Notes under the pieces: generated by a model
The model's input: the letters and a program-made list of their open reading frames with translations, nothing else
Databases searched by the model: none
What the model was told of the DNA's origin: nothing
Shown here: in pieces, positions 1 to 9,868 of the stretch
Position numbering within the stretch: position 1 is the stretch's first letter
How the letters are laid out: every line of letters starts with the position of its first letter
Source: Plantactinospora endophytica
GTDB taxonomy: Bacteria; Actinomycetota; Actinomycetes; Mycobacteriales; Micromonosporaceae
Reading direction: 5' to 3'
NCBI RefSeq assembly: GCF_016862915.1
Contig: NZ_BONW01000024.1
Span: 1 to 64,000, forward strand
Length of the DNA: 64,000 nucleotides
Program-made: the position numbers and the translations under genes

Positions 1-24
1 GGGAGCCGGCTGCGAGCCGGACGC

Positions 25-64
25 GCGGGAGCCGACTCCGTGTACTGCCGGAGTCGGCTCCCGC
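25..64 (-). terminator. Rho-independent-type hairpin after the chitinase gene
   Basis: Perfect 16-bp inverted repeat (25-40 with 49-64) around an 8-nt loop, 40 bases past the chitinase stop. It has no long U run, as is usual for high-GC actinobacterial terminators, and could work on both strands. Confidence 0.8.
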
Positions 65-104
65 CACCCGCACCCCCGAAGGGTCGTCCGGTGGATCCGC
101 CTGC

Positions 105-1715
<1,611 letters not shown>

Positions 1716-1735
1716 GGTGGCGTCTCCCTTTATTG

Positions 1736-1753
1736 ATAGGAAACTTTCCAGAT
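1736..1753. promoter_or_regulatory. palindromic operator-like site upstream of the chitinase gene
   Basis: GGAAA (1739-1743) and TTTCC (1745-1749) form an inverted repeat around one base, about 20 bases before the chitinase start and in an AT-rich patch that stands out from the GC-rich surroundings. I associate GGAAA/TTTCC elements with glycoside hydrolase promoters in actinomycetes, but the binding regulator cannot be named from sequence. The DasR-type site (ACTGGTCTAGACCA-like) is not present here. Confidence 0.5.
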
Positions 1754-1886
1754 AGTGAGGCGACGCTACTCACCAGTTCACCGCTTCGTCAAGATGTCCA
1801 TGTTTCGATTGGTGCCGGATCCCGGAGCCGGCCGGCGACGGAGAGTAAGTGCCGGGGAAGTCGATCCCGACGACCTCGTCGACCGG

Positions 1887-1892
1887 TAGCCT
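1887..1892 (+). promoter_or_regulatory. -10 element TAGCCT of the gpx transcript
   Basis: TAGCCT lies exactly 7 nt before an ATG at 1900 that has no Shine-Dalgarno sequence, so the transcript probably starts at that ATG. No convincing -35 box is visible. Confidence 0.45.
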
Positions 1893-1899
1893 CTGGACC

Positions 1900-1977
1900 A
1901 TGACCGAGCGGAAGATGCAGACCCGTCTGGTACGGCGGCCGGAGCACGGCGACGACCGGTGCGGAGGATCCCGGTGA
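1900..1977 (+). CDS. possible 25-residue leaderless upstream ORF coupled to gpx
   Basis: ATG at 1900 sits 7 nt behind a TAGCCT -10 element. The ORF runs 25 codons and its TGA (1975-1977) overlaps the GTG start of the peroxidase gene in a GTGA arrangement. The peptide is basic (MTERKMQTRLVRR at the start) and has a single Cys at position 21. No family is recognised. It may be a leader ORF that couples peroxidase translation, or just the 5' end of the mRNA. Confidence 0.35.
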   Translation: MTERKMQTRLVRRPEHGDDRCGGSR

Positions 1978-2462
1978 CCGTCTTCGACGTCCAGATCGGA
2001 GCGCTGACCGGCGGCTTCACCGACCTCGGTCAGTTCCGGGGTAACGCCCTGCTGGTGGTCAACCTCGCCTCGAAGTGCGGGCTGACCCCGCAGTACGCCG
2101 GCCTCCAGACGCTGCAAGAGACGTACGCGGACCGTGGGCTGACCGTGCTCGGCGTACCCAGCAACCAGTTCGCCGACCAGGAACCGGGCAGCCCCGAGGA
2201 GATCGCCGAGTTCGCCCGGTCCACCTTCGGGGCGACCTTTCCGATGACCGAGAAGATCGACGTCAACGGCCCGGACCGGCACCCGCTCTACGCCGCACTG
2301 GTCGACGCGTCGGATACCGACGGACACTCCGGCGACATCCGGTGGAACTTCGAGAAGTTCCTGGTCGGCCCGGAGGGCACCGTGGTCGCCCGGTTCGCGC
2401 CCCAGGTCGAGCCGGAGTCACCGGAGATCTCCGCCGCCATCGAACGCGTCCTACCCCGCTAG
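1974..2462 (+). CDS. glutathione peroxidase family thiol peroxidase
   Basis: Thioredoxin-fold peroxidase that reduces hydroperoxides in the cytosol. Actinobacteria lack glutathione, so the reductant is probably thioredoxin or mycothiol (inference). The 162-aa protein is family length. The peroxidatic Cys35 is in the SKCG motif (Cys, not Sec), with the conserved Gln65 in the NQF motif and the catalytic Trp in IRWNFEKF. The GTG at 1974 was chosen because GGAGG lies 6 nt upstream. An in-frame GTG at 1959 would put that site inside the gene. It is translationally overlapped with a 25-codon upstream ORF. Confidence 0.93.
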   Translation: MTVFDVQIGALTGGFTDLGQFRGNALLVVNLASKCGLTPQYAGLQTLQETYADRGLTVLGVPSNQFADQEPGSPEEIAEFARSTFGATFPMTEKIDVNGPDRHPLYAALVDASDTDGHSGDIRWNFEKFLVGPEGTVVARFAPQVEPESPEISAAIERVLPR

Positions 2463-2494
2463 GCGTACTGCCCAGGCAGGTCGGTCAGGTTGGA

Positions 2495-2993
2495 TCACCC
2501 GAATCGCCGCCGCAGCGATTCGATGAACTGGTGCACAGTCGCCGAGTCAGAGGGCACGAGCCGGTTGAAAGTGTTGCTTGCCCGCTCGATGTCCATCCGT
2601 ATGTTGCTGTGCTCCCATTCGCCTTCGCGGGTGTACACCTGGCTGTCCGTCCCGCTGCCGTCCGAGGCATCCCACTCGGGCCGCCCAGTTCCGACGACTC
2701 GAGTCGGATGATCTCGTAGAGCCAGTGCTCGGCCCTGTTGACCCAGAAGCTCCTGGGCGAGCACGATCGCTTCGCTCGCGACCGCCAGCGCGGCCTGGGC
2801 GTCGACCGCGGCGAACCGCGACGCGATGTAGCTCGCGGTGCCGGCCCGGTCGAGCGCTGAGCGGCCAGCGCTCGGGGCGACAGTCGTTTCGCCAGGCGTC
2901 GCACGCAGATAATATCGACAATGGTCGTTCGGCGTCGTCACGCGTGCCGCGCAGTTCGGCCACGGCGAACAGCACGCACCCGGGGAGCCGCAC
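2495..2993 (-). pseudogene. frame-shifted gene remnant, unknown family
   Basis: No single frame gives a convincing protein, but coding-like high-GC3 segments line up in different frames along one strand. A frame opening MRLPGCVLFAVAELRGTR runs from 2993. A second frame covers about 2890-2770 (YIASRFAAVDAQAALAVASE). A third covers about 2770-2680 (FWVNRAEHWLYEIIRLESS), and the second frame returns to the stop at 2495 (IRMDIERASNTFNRLVPS). This pattern suggests several indels in an old gene. The alternative is a true 148-aa protein 2495-2941 with a poor middle section. Function is not recognisable. Confidence 0.4.
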
Positions 2994-3224
2994 CCGGCAT
3001 CGGCCGGCCGGATCTCACTCGTCCGGGGAATTGACCCGGTTCGGCTGGTCGGCGCGCCAACTTCGAGCGGTACGTAACAATTCAGTCACTCCGTGTGGCA
3101 GGCTTGCCCGGCCCTCCACCGCTCGGGACCCTGTCCCCGGCGCCCAGTTCCCGCCGAGCGATCCACCCGTGACCGGTCCGGGGTGGACGGACGGTGAGTG
3201 CGACTTCCAGGGCCGCCGGGCCGG

Positions 3225-3230
3225 TACCCT
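3225..3230 (+). promoter_or_regulatory. candidate -10 box TACCCT for the DUF4397-sortase operon
   Basis: TACCCT lies about 26 bases before the ATG at 3256 and would give a short leader holding the Shine-Dalgarno sequence. The stretch 2994-3224 contains no gene that I can support and no clear -35 box. Confidence 0.3.
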
Positions 3231-3255
3231 GCCCGCCACATCGCCAGGAGGCGAG

Positions 3256-4155
3256 ATGGATCAGCACCTCGAACACCCTGTCCGGACCGTGCGGCGGCTC
3301 GCGGCGGCAGCCGTCGCCCTCGGCCTCGGGCTCGGCCTGTCCACCGTGGTCGCCACGCCGGCCGGCGCCACGTCGCCGATCGGCTACGTACGCCTGGCCC
3401 ACCTGTCGCCGGACACCCCGGCCGTCGACGTCTACCTCGGTCCGGACAGCCCTTCGGCCGAGCCGCAGGTGTTCAAGGCGGTCGGCTACGGGGTGCTCTC
3501 GGCGTACCTGCCGCTGCCGACCGGCCCGTACGCCGTCGCGATGCGCCAGGCCGGGGCGCCGGCCGGTGATCCACCGGTACTCACCACCAGCGTCTCGGTA
3601 CGGGCCGGGGAGGCGTACACGGTCGCCGGGGTCGGGCGTTACGCCGATCTCGGACTGAAGGTGCTCGACGACGACCTGAGCGCACCGGCCGAGGGCCGGG
3701 CCAAGGTACGCGTGGTGCAGGCGTCGGTCCGGGCACCGGTGATCGACGTCGCGGTGGCTGACGGGCCGCGCATCGCCTCCGCCGTGTCGTTCGCCACCAC
3801 GACGCAGTACCACCAGGTCGAGCCGGGCCGGTCGACGCTGCGGCTCTCGGCGGCCGGGGCGGAGCCGACCACCGCCGACGTCTCGCTGCGGGACGGGACC
3901 GTCTACTCGCTGCTGGTCCTCGACGCGAAGCGGGGCGGGTTGACCACGGAACTGCGGGTCGACGCCCGGGGCGGCGCGGTGGTGCCGAACGGCGGCGTGG
4001 ACACCGGTGCCGGGGGCGGTGTGGACACCGGTGCCGGAGGCGGCGCCGGGCCGGCCGAGCCGGCGTACCCGCTCGGGCTGGCTGGGATCGGCGCGCTCGG
4101 CGCCGTCGTGGTCGCGGTGGCCGTCCGCTCCGCCGTGCGCCGCCGCACGGCGTGA
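3256..4155 (+). CDS. DUF4397 domain secreted/anchored protein
   Basis: 299-aa exported protein. It has a signal peptide (residues 1 to about 38, ending near TPAGATS), then two stretches typical of DUF4397, a beta-rich domain found in actinobacterial surface proteins (YVRLAHLSPDTPAVDVY near the start and VRVVQASVRAPVIDVAV near 160). A Gly-rich spacer with two copies of GGVDTGAGG follows, then a C-terminal membrane helix and the basic tail RSAVRRRTA. The ATG has AGGAGG 4 nt upstream. Its stop overlaps the sortase start, and this pair is often found together, so the protein may be processed or displayed with the sortase. No LPXTG-like motif is visible. Confidence 0.88.
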   Translation: MDQHLEHPVRTVRRLAAAAVALGLGLGLSTVVATPAGATSPIGYVRLAHLSPDTPAVDVYLGPDSPSAEPQVFKAVGYGVLSAYLPLPTGPYAVAMRQAGAPAGDPPVLTTSVSVRAGEAYTVAGVGRYADLGLKVLDDDLSAPAEGRAKVRVVQASVRAPVIDVAVADGPRIASAVSFATTTQYHQVEPGRSTLRLSAAGAEPTTADVSLRDGTVYSLLVLDAKRGGLTTELRVDARGGAVVPNGGVDTGAGGGVDTGAGGGAGPAEPAYPLGLAGIGALGAVVVAVAVRSAVRRRTA

Positions 4156-4970
4156 CGGCGCTCCGCGTCACCTCGCCGGCCGCCCGGGTGACCGGCCGGG
4201 CCGGCTCGGTCGCGCTCGCCGTCAACCTGCTGCTCTGTGCGCTGCTCGGCGCGGGCCTCGGGGTCACGCTGACCGGCGACGCGGCCTCGGCACCGTCGCC
4301 GGCCACGCTGCCGATCTCACTGCCCGGTCCGGTCCCGCCCCCGGAATCGGTCGCGCTGCTGGGACCGGTCGCGCTGCACGATCCGCTTGCGCTGCTGGGA
4401 CCGGTCGCGTGGCCGGCGACGGTGCCGGCGCCCGTCACGCCGCCGGACTGCCCGGACGGCTGCTCGGCCGCCCCGGCCGGGGCAAGCGTCCGATCCCCCG
4501 CCGGACCGCCGACCCGGGTACGCATTCCACGGATCCGGGTCGACGCGACGCTGACCCGGCTCCGGCTGGACCGGTCCGGCCGGCTCGGCACCCCCACCGA
4601 CTTCGCCGAGGCCGGCTGGTACGCCGCCGGCACCGCTCCCGGGGACGTCGGACCGGCGGTGATCGCTGGACACCTCGACTCGACCACCGGCCCGGCGGTC
4701 TTCGCCCGGCTCGCGGAACTGCGGCCGGGCGACCGGATCGAGGTACGACGCGGGGACCGGTGGCTCCGGTTCCGGGTCACCGGGACCAGCCGGCACGCCA
4801 AGGCCGAGTTTCCGACCGCCGCCGTCTACGGTCCCACCCCCGGCCCGGAACTGCGGCTGATCACCTGCGGTGGCACGTTCGACCGACCCACCCGGCACTA
4901 CCGGGACAACGTGGTCGTCTTCGCCGTCGCCGACCAGCCGGTGCCGATCCCACGCTCGGCCGCCGGCTGA
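4152..4970 (+). CDS. class F sortase
   Basis: Membrane-anchored transpeptidase of the class F group. An N-terminal helix (about 20-40) is followed by a Pro-rich extracellular linker and the sortase domain (about 115-265). The catalytic triad can be placed at His174 (AGHLDS), Cys239 (LITCGG) and Arg251 (HYRDN). The GTG start overlaps the TGA of the DUF4397 gene (GTGA), so the two are co-translated. Substrates cannot be told from the window. 272 aa is usual for the class once the Pro-rich linker is counted. Confidence 0.93.
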   Translation: MTALRVTSPAARVTGRAGSVALAVNLLLCALLGAGLGVTLTGDAASAPSPATLPISLPGPVPPPESVALLGPVALHDPLALLGPVAWPATVPAPVTPPDCPDGCSAAPAGASVRSPAGPPTRVRIPRIRVDATLTRLRLDRSGRLGTPTDFAEAGWYAAGTAPGDVGPAVIAGHLDSTTGPAVFARLAELRPGDRIEVRRGDRWLRFRVTGTSRHAKAEFPTAAVYGPTPGPELRLITCGGTFDRPTRHYRDNVVVFAVADQPVPIPRSAAG

Positions 4971-5080
4971 CCCAGGGCCACCCGCCGGCCCACCGTGGCG
5001 CTACCCCAGGCCGCTCAGAATCGGCCCCAGCGCCCAGCGGCGCGGCACCCTAGCGGCCCGGCACCCCAGCACCTCAGCGC

Positions 5081-5118
5081 CCCAACGGCCCAACGGCCCA
5101 ACGGCCCAACGGCCCAGC
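5081..5118. repeat. 8-bp tandem repeat, four copies
   Basis: CCCAACGG is repeated four times in perfect register (5081-5112), followed by a broken copy. It lies in the 282-base gap between the sortase and DUF2203 stops, which is otherwise C-rich with scattered CCAGC/CAGCG variants and holds no gene that I can support. Confidence 0.85.
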
Positions 5119-5252
5119 ACCCCAGCGGGCCAGCGCCCCAGCGGCCGACGTCCCGACAGCGCGGCCGACAGCAGCGACTTCCGGCTCCTCCGCAGTCGGC
5201 TGCCCGGAATGCAAGCGACCCGGCAGCTCCCGCATCCGGCATCACCGGGGGG

Positions 5253-5603
5253 TCAGACTCTGCGCCGTCCCGAGAAGCCGCACTCCACCCGGTGGTACCA
5301 GCCAAGATCGCTGTCCCCCTCCAGCCAGCACCACAGCACCGGCCGGCCGTCCCGCTCACCGGGGAAGTCCAGCAGCACCGGGGCGAAGCCCTTGACCTGG
5401 ATGTCGTGCCCGGTCAATTCCTCCAGGATGCCGAAGAGCCGCGCCTCCAGGCCCTTCACCTCGGCCAGCCCGCCGAGCGGACTCACTCCCCGGTCGGTCA
5501 GGTCGGCCCGCAGCTCGGCCAGGTCGGCGCGGAGCACGATCAGCTCGTCGATCCGTGGACGCAGCGTCGCGATCAGGTGACGTGCCTGCGCAAGGGTGAA
5601 CAC
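5253..5603 (-). CDS. DUF2203 family protein
   Basis: 116-aa cytosolic protein of the DUF2203 family. The N-terminal half is helical (FTLAQARHLIATLRPRID) and the conserved C-terminal part is WCWLEGDSDLGWYHR. Function is unknown. Start choice: GTG at 5603 has no Shine-Dalgarno sequence but lies 6 nt after a CATACT -10 box, so a leaderless start is likely, and homologues begin with the same M-F-T-L. Longer starts up to 5621 are possible. Confidence 0.8.
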   Translation of the reverse strand: MFTLAQARHLIATLRPRIDELIVLRADLAELRADLTDRGVSPLGGLAEVKGLEARLFGILEELTGHDIQVKGFAPVLLDFPGERDGRPVLWCWLEGDSDLGWYHRVECGFSGRRRV

Positions 5604-5609
5604 GCGCAC

Positions 5610-5615
5610 AGTATG
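5610..5615 (-). promoter_or_regulatory. -10 element CATACT of a leaderless gene
   Basis: CATACT on the minus strand is followed by 6 nt and then the GTG of the DUF2203 gene, which has no ribosome binding site. Confidence 0.4.
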
Positions 5616-5680
5616 GGGCACCCGGGCCGGATCGGGCCGGACGCATCTCCGCCGAGCCCGTCATCCGGGCCGGAAGCGGC

Positions 5681-6499
5681 TCAGTCGTTCTGCGCCGCGA
5701 TCTCCCGGGCCCGGTCCCGGGCCGCCTCCAGGGCGGCCAGCAGCGCCGCGCGTACGCCGTGGTTCTCCAACTCACGGATCGCCGAGATGGTGGTACCGGC
5801 CGGCGAGGTCACCGCCTCCCGCAGCTTCACCGGGTGCTCGCCGGAGTCGCGCAGCATCACGGCCGAGCCGATGGCGGTCTGCACGATCAACTCGTGTGCC
5901 ACCTGACGGGGCAGGCCGAGCAGGATGCCGGCGTCGATCATCGCCTCGACCAGCAGATAGAAGTAGGCCGGCCCGGAGCCGGAGAGCGCGGTGACCGCGT
6001 CCTGCTGCGACTCCGGTACCCGGATGGTCGCGCCCAGCGGGCGGAACATCTCCTCGGCGAGCGCCAGGTGGGCGGCGGTCGCGTGCACCCCGGCGGAGAT
6101 CGCCGTCATCGCCTCGTCGACCAGGGCCGGTGTGTTGGTCATCACCCGGATCACCGGGGTGCCGTCGGGCAGCCGCCGCGCGAAGAAGTTCGTGGGCAGG
6201 CCCGCGCAGAGCGAGACCACCAGCTTGTCGGCGGGTACCTTAGGACCGATCTCGTCGAGCAGCGCGTCCGCGTCCTGCGGTTTCACCGACACGGCGACGA
6301 CGTCCGCCTCGGCGACCGCCACCAGGTTGTCCACCACCCGTACGCCGTACCGGGTGGCGATCTCCTCGGCCCGGCTCTGCCGGCGGGTGGTGGCCAGCAG
6401 CCGGTCCACCGGCCAGCCCGCCCGGAGCAGCCCGGAGAGCATCAATTCGCCGATCTTGCCGGTGCCGATCACGGCAACGGTGTGCGCTCCCGGCGCCAT
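5681..6499 (-). CDS. proC: pyrroline-5-carboxylate reductase
   Basis: Last step of proline synthesis: NAD(P)H-dependent reduction of 1-pyrroline-5-carboxylate. The 272-aa protein has the N-terminal Rossmann motif AVIGTGKIGELML, the internal VKPQD motif and the C-terminal signature VTALSGSGPAYFYLLVEA ... REAVTSPAGTT, which carries the substrate-binding residues. The ATG was chosen for the GGAGGAG sequence 2-4 nt upstream. No other proline gene is adjacent. Confidence 0.96.
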   Translation of the reverse strand: MAPGAHTVAVIGTGKIGELMLSGLLRAGWPVDRLLATTRRQSRAEEIATRYGVRVVDNLVAVAEADVVAVSVKPQDADALLDEIGPKVPADKLVVSLCAGLPTNFFARRLPDGTPVIRVMTNTPALVDEAMTAISAGVHATAAHLALAEEMFRPLGATIRVPESQQDAVTALSGSGPAYFYLLVEAMIDAGILLGLPRQVAHELIVQTAIGSAVMLRDSGEHPVKLREAVTSPAGTTISAIRELENHGVRAALLAALEAARDRAREIAAQND

Positions 6500-6603
6500 C
6501 GCTCCTCCTCCATCCCCGGCAGCGTCGCGCTGCACCTGGAAACGTAGAGCCATCCGCTGACGGTCGGCCACCCCACCACGACGAACCGGGAGCCGACCCC
6601 CGG

Positions 6604-7632
6604 TCAGCTACCGAAGAAGACCTCGGCCTCGGTGTAGCGCTCCAGCGGCACGGTCTTCAGCTCGCGGGTCGCCTCGGCCAGCGGTACCCGGACGATGTCG
6701 GTGCCCTGCATGGCGACCATCTTGCCCCAGTCGCCCTCGTTGACCGCGTCGATCGCCTGCAGGCCGAGCCGGGTGGCGAGCACCCGGTCGAACGCGGTCG
6801 GGGTGCCGCCGCGCTGGATGTGCCCGAGTACGACCGTCCGGGCCTCCTTGCCGGTCTTCGCCTCCAACTGCTCGGCGAGCCACTGCCCGATGCCGCCGAG
6901 CCGGACGTGCCCGAACGCGTCCAACTCCTGGTTGTGCAGCACCATCTGCCCGTCGAGCGGCTGCGCGCCCTCCGCGACCACCACGATCGGGGCGTACTGC
7001 TTCTGGAACCGCTTCTCGACGTACGTCGCGACCTGGTCGACGTCGAACTGCCGCTCCGGCAGCAGGATCACGTTGGCGCCACCGGCGAGACCGGCGTGCA
7101 GGGCGATCCAGCCGGCGTGCCGGCCCATCACCTCGACGACCAGCGTGCGGTGGTGGCTCTCGGCGGTGGTGTGCAGCCGGTCGATCGCCTCCATCGCGAT
7201 GTTCACCGCGGTGTCGAACCCGAACGTGTAGTCGGTCGCGCCCAGGTCGTTGTCGATCGTCTTCGGTACCCCGACCACCTGGACGCCGAGTTCGTGCAGC
7301 TTGGTGGCGACGCCGAGGGTGTCCTCGCCGCCGATCGCCACCAGCGCGTCCACGCCCTGCGCGGCCAGGTTGTTCTTGATCTGCTCGACCCCGCCCTCGA
7401 TCTTGAACGGGTTGGTCCGGGAGGAGCCGAGGATGGTGCCACCGCGCGGCAGGATGCCCCGCACCTCCGGGATGCCGAGCGGCTTGGTCAGGCCCTCCAG
7501 CGGACCGCGCCAGCCGTCCCGGAACCCGACAAACTCGTGGTCGTAGGTGGCGACGCCCTTGCGCACCACCGCTCGGATCACCGCGTTCAGACCCGGGCAG
7601 TCACCACCACCGGTGAGCACGCCGATACGCAT
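6604..7632 (-). CDS. pfkA: 6-phosphofructokinase, probably PPi-dependent
   Basis: Phosphorylates fructose 6-phosphate to fructose 1,6-bisphosphate. 342 aa, actinobacterial PfkA group. Motifs in order: LTGGGDCPGLNAVIR, IGGEDTLGVA, VPKTIDNDL, MGRHAGWIA. The position equal to E. coli Gly104 is Asp (GGED) and that of Gly124 is Lys (PKTIDND). This pair is the signature of the PPi-using enzyme of Amycolatopsis methanolica, while the ATP enzymes of Streptomyces keep Gly104. The start is ATG with GGAGGAG about 9 nt upstream. Reversibility and phosphoryl donor are inference. The 290 bases upstream (7633-7922) hold no gene I can support. Confidence 0.95.
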   Translation of the reverse strand: MRIGVLTGGGDCPGLNAVIRAVVRKGVATYDHEFVGFRDGWRGPLEGLTKPLGIPEVRGILPRGGTILGSSRTNPFKIEGGVEQIKNNLAAQGVDALVAIGGEDTLGVATKLHELGVQVVGVPKTIDNDLGATDYTFGFDTAVNIAMEAIDRLHTTAESHHRTLVVEVMGRHAGWIALHAGLAGGANVILLPERQFDVDQVATYVEKRFQKQYAPIVVVAEGAQPLDGQMVLHNQELDAFGHVRLGGIGQWLAEQLEAKTGKEARTVVLGHIQRGGTPTAFDRVLATRLGLQAIDAVNEGDWGKMVAMQGTDIVRVPLAEATRELKTVPLERYTEAEVFFGS

Positions 7633-7922
7633 GATCTGCTTCTCCTCCAGGAGCTTCGAGTGAGCCCGTTCAGCCCCAGGGTGCAAGTCAGGTCAGACCA
7701 TCGGCGTCGTTGCCGGCCCGGGGCGGGCCGTCATTGCGCACTGTAGTCGCCCGGCCAAGGCCCGGCCACCGCGCCCCGGGCCGCGTCGCGGGGCCGAACC
7801 GGTGAACCCTCCGACGTGCGTCGGCGCACCCGCGCGGGTCGGCGCGGCGGGCCGGCGAGGCACTCCACGCTCCGCCAGGCACCAGCCACCAGCCGCCGGC
7901 CGGTCGAGCCTGCGGGGGAACT

Positions 7923-7961
7923 TCATGATCACCAGCCCGGGTCAGCCAGGGATGATCATGA
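7923..7961 (-). terminator. hairpin overlapping the exoribonuclease stop codon
   Basis: TCATGATCA (7923-7931) pairs with TGATCATGA (7953-7961). The stop codon of the exoribonuclease gene lies in the arm that is transcribed first. It could end the transcript or protect its 3' end. Confidence 0.5.
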
Positions 7962-8477
7962 GTGACGATCGGACACCGCCGGGCGGTCGTGCATCGCCCG
8001 CCAGCGGGCCAGGTTGTGCCGGGCGTCGACCAGCGCGTCGTGCCGGTCGGCGGCGGCGTCCGGCAGCGGCGGGCTGCCCCGCTCCTCCCAGCGCTGACGC
8101 AACTCCTTGGTGAACCGGGGAATCTCCCTCGGCAGCGCCGGCATGGCTCCCCAGAGCTGGGCCAGCGCCACGTGGTCGTACGCCGCGTACCAGGCCCAGA
8201 GTTCCAGCTTCTCCCCGGCCCGGCCCCGGATCGGCTCCATCAGGAACTCGTAGAGATCGTCCCGGATCCGTTCCCGGGAGCGCCACGCCCGGTCGCCCGG
8301 GGACGGCAGCTTGTCCAGCACGTGCCGGCGTACCCACGGCACCGCTCGGGAGTCGTCGAACTCGGTGGAGATCGCGTAGAACTCCCGACCGTACTCGTCG
8401 ACGACACCGATTGACACGAGGTCGACGAGCCGGCCGTCCTCGATGAACTCGCAGTCGTAGAAATAGCGGTAGACCAT
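7956..8477 (-). CDS. polyadenylate-specific 3'-exoribonuclease AS family protein
   Basis: 173-aa DEDD-type nuclease domain protein related to the M. tuberculosis Rv2179c family, which degrades RNA 3' ends and favours adenylate tails. The first acidic pair is in FYDCEFIEDG, later acidic residues are in AWYAAYDHVALAQL and the last in DRHDALVDARHNLARW. An ATG nine bases upstream (8486) is also possible. I chose 8477 because AAGGA is better spaced to it and it puts the beta strand at the N-terminus as in relatives. Confidence 0.9.
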   Translation of the reverse strand: MVYRYFYDCEFIEDGRLVDLVSIGVVDEYGREFYAISTEFDDSRAVPWVRRHVLDKLPSPGDRAWRSRERIRDDLYEFLMEPIRGRAGEKLELWAWYAAYDHVALAQLWGAMPALPREIPRFTKELRQRWEERGSPPLPDAAADRHDALVDARHNLARWRAMHDRPAVSDRHS

Positions 8478-8771
8478 CGCCGCCATCCTTGCCCATCCGT
8501 CCCGCCCTACGGGAATCGGGGGTGGAATTTCCGCCATTCCGCTCCGGCGTACCCGGTCGGGCCAGGGCGCGTGGGAGGTCGGCGTGGTGATCCGGTTGTG
8601 TCGGCGGACCACCACGCCCTTCCCCTGCCGGGCCGCCCGACGCCCCCACGTCCGGCGTACCCCGAGTCCGCCGCGGCCGGCCAGGGACTTGCTCGCCCGC
8701 CGGCCGGTCGCGGCTCCCCGCGCCCCCACGCATCCGCCACGCCCCCGTACGGTCCCCACCCAGTGGCGGAT

Positions 8772-8781
8772 CTGACGTCAG
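8772..8781. promoter_or_regulatory. palindrome in the gap before the Crp-family gene
   Basis: CTGACGTCAG is a perfect 10-bp palindrome about 190 bases before the regulator gene. The rest of the gap 8478-8971 is GC-rich up to about 8760, then clearly less so, as expected of a promoter region, with TACCG repeats near 8870-8890. No TGTGA-N6-TCACA Crp site was found. Confidence 0.3.
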
Positions 8782-8971
8782 AATGCCCCCTGGTCAGCGG
8801 CAGAACTGTCACAGAAGTGATTTCGGGGGTGTACAGCAAGCGACACGACCGTCATGATCTGATGTGTACCGCTACCGGACCCTACCGGTATCAGTTTCAT
8901 CTTGCTTCTTCGGTCGGTTGCGGGTCGACCGAGAGCAGAACTGTGGTTATTTACCGGGGAGGGGTTGAGCC

Positions 8972-9664
8972 GTGGAGGTTCGCCTGCCTGAGCCGGGCGA
9001 CGCCCTCACCGGCGTCGAGATGTTCGCCGGCCTTGAGCCAGAGGTGCGCCAACGGGTGATCGCCGCGGCGGTGCCACGCACCTATCGCAAGGGTCAACTG
9101 CTCTTCGTCGAGAACGATCCCGGCGAGTCCCTGATCGTCCTGCGCCGGGGGGCGGTCGCGGTGTTCCGCACCGCGCCGACCGGCGAGCGGGCGGTGCTCA
9201 ACGTCATCCGCCCGCCGGACGTGCTCGGCGAGGTGTCCCTGCTGGACGCCTCCACCCGGTCGGCGTCCGCCGAGGCCATCGAGGACTGCACGGCGCTGGC
9301 GCTGTCCCGTGGCGCGTTCATGGAGCTGGTGCACTCCAACCCGCGCATACTCGACGCGGTGATGCGGTCGCTGGGTGGGCTGATCCGCCGACTGACCGAG
9401 CAGAACGCCGACCACGTCTTCCTCGACCTGCCGGGCCGGGTCGCCAAGACGCTGGTCAGGCTGGCCGGCGAGAGCCAGGCTCCGATGATCACCATCGAAC
9501 TCAACCAGAGCCAGCTCGCCGAGATGGCCGGTGGTTCGCGGCAGAGCGTCAACCAGGCCATCGGGTCGTTCGCCAGCCGGGGCTGGCTGCGTACCGAGGG
9601 GCGGCGGATCGTGGTGACCGACGTCGCGGCGCTGCGCCGGCGGGCGGGCATGGCGGAGCGCTGA
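8972..9664 (+). CDS. Crp/Fnr family transcriptional regulator
   Basis: 230-aa DNA-binding protein. The cyclic-nucleotide-binding-type beta barrel spans about 15-130 (RKGQLLFVENDPGESLIVLRRG), followed by a dimerisation helix and a winged helix-turn-helix at about 150-225 (LNQSQLAEMAGGSRQSVNQAIGSF). No Cys cluster for an Fnr iron-sulfur centre is present. The GTG start has GGGGAGGGG 7 nt upstream. Ligand unknown. A large nucleotide-cyclase protein lies 0.8 kb downstream, which makes a cyclic nucleotide ligand attractive but unproven. Confidence 0.94.
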   Translation: MEVRLPEPGDALTGVEMFAGLEPEVRQRVIAAAVPRTYRKGQLLFVENDPGESLIVLRRGAVAVFRTAPTGERAVLNVIRPPDVLGEVSLLDASTRSASAEAIEDCTALALSRGAFMELVHSNPRILDAVMRSLGGLIRRLTEQNADHVFLDLPGRVAKTLVRLAGESQAPMITIELNQSQLAEMAGGSRQSVNQAIGSFASRGWLRTEGRRIVVTDVAALRRRAGMAER

Positions 9665-9868
9665 CCCGTCCGGCACGACGCCGACAGCTCCGCAACGTGT
9701 CCCGCCCGGCAGATCCGTGGCCGGTCCCGCGACGCTGTCCCGGCCCTCACGATGGGCGGGCTTCGTCGATTCCCCGTGTCCTCCGCCGACAGTCACACTG
9801 TCGACAGTGTCCTGTCGACGGGACCCGCGATCCGGGCCGAACCGCGACCGGGCGTCCGGTCCGCGCCG

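Noticed and set aside
1716-1800. DasR-type operator for chitinase
   Set aside because: No ACTGGTCTAGACCA-like sequence. A different palindrome is present.
8478-8971. Crp/cAMP binding site before the Crp-family gene
   Set aside because: No TGTGA-N6-TCACA or close variant. Only an unrelated CTGACGTCAG palindrome is present.
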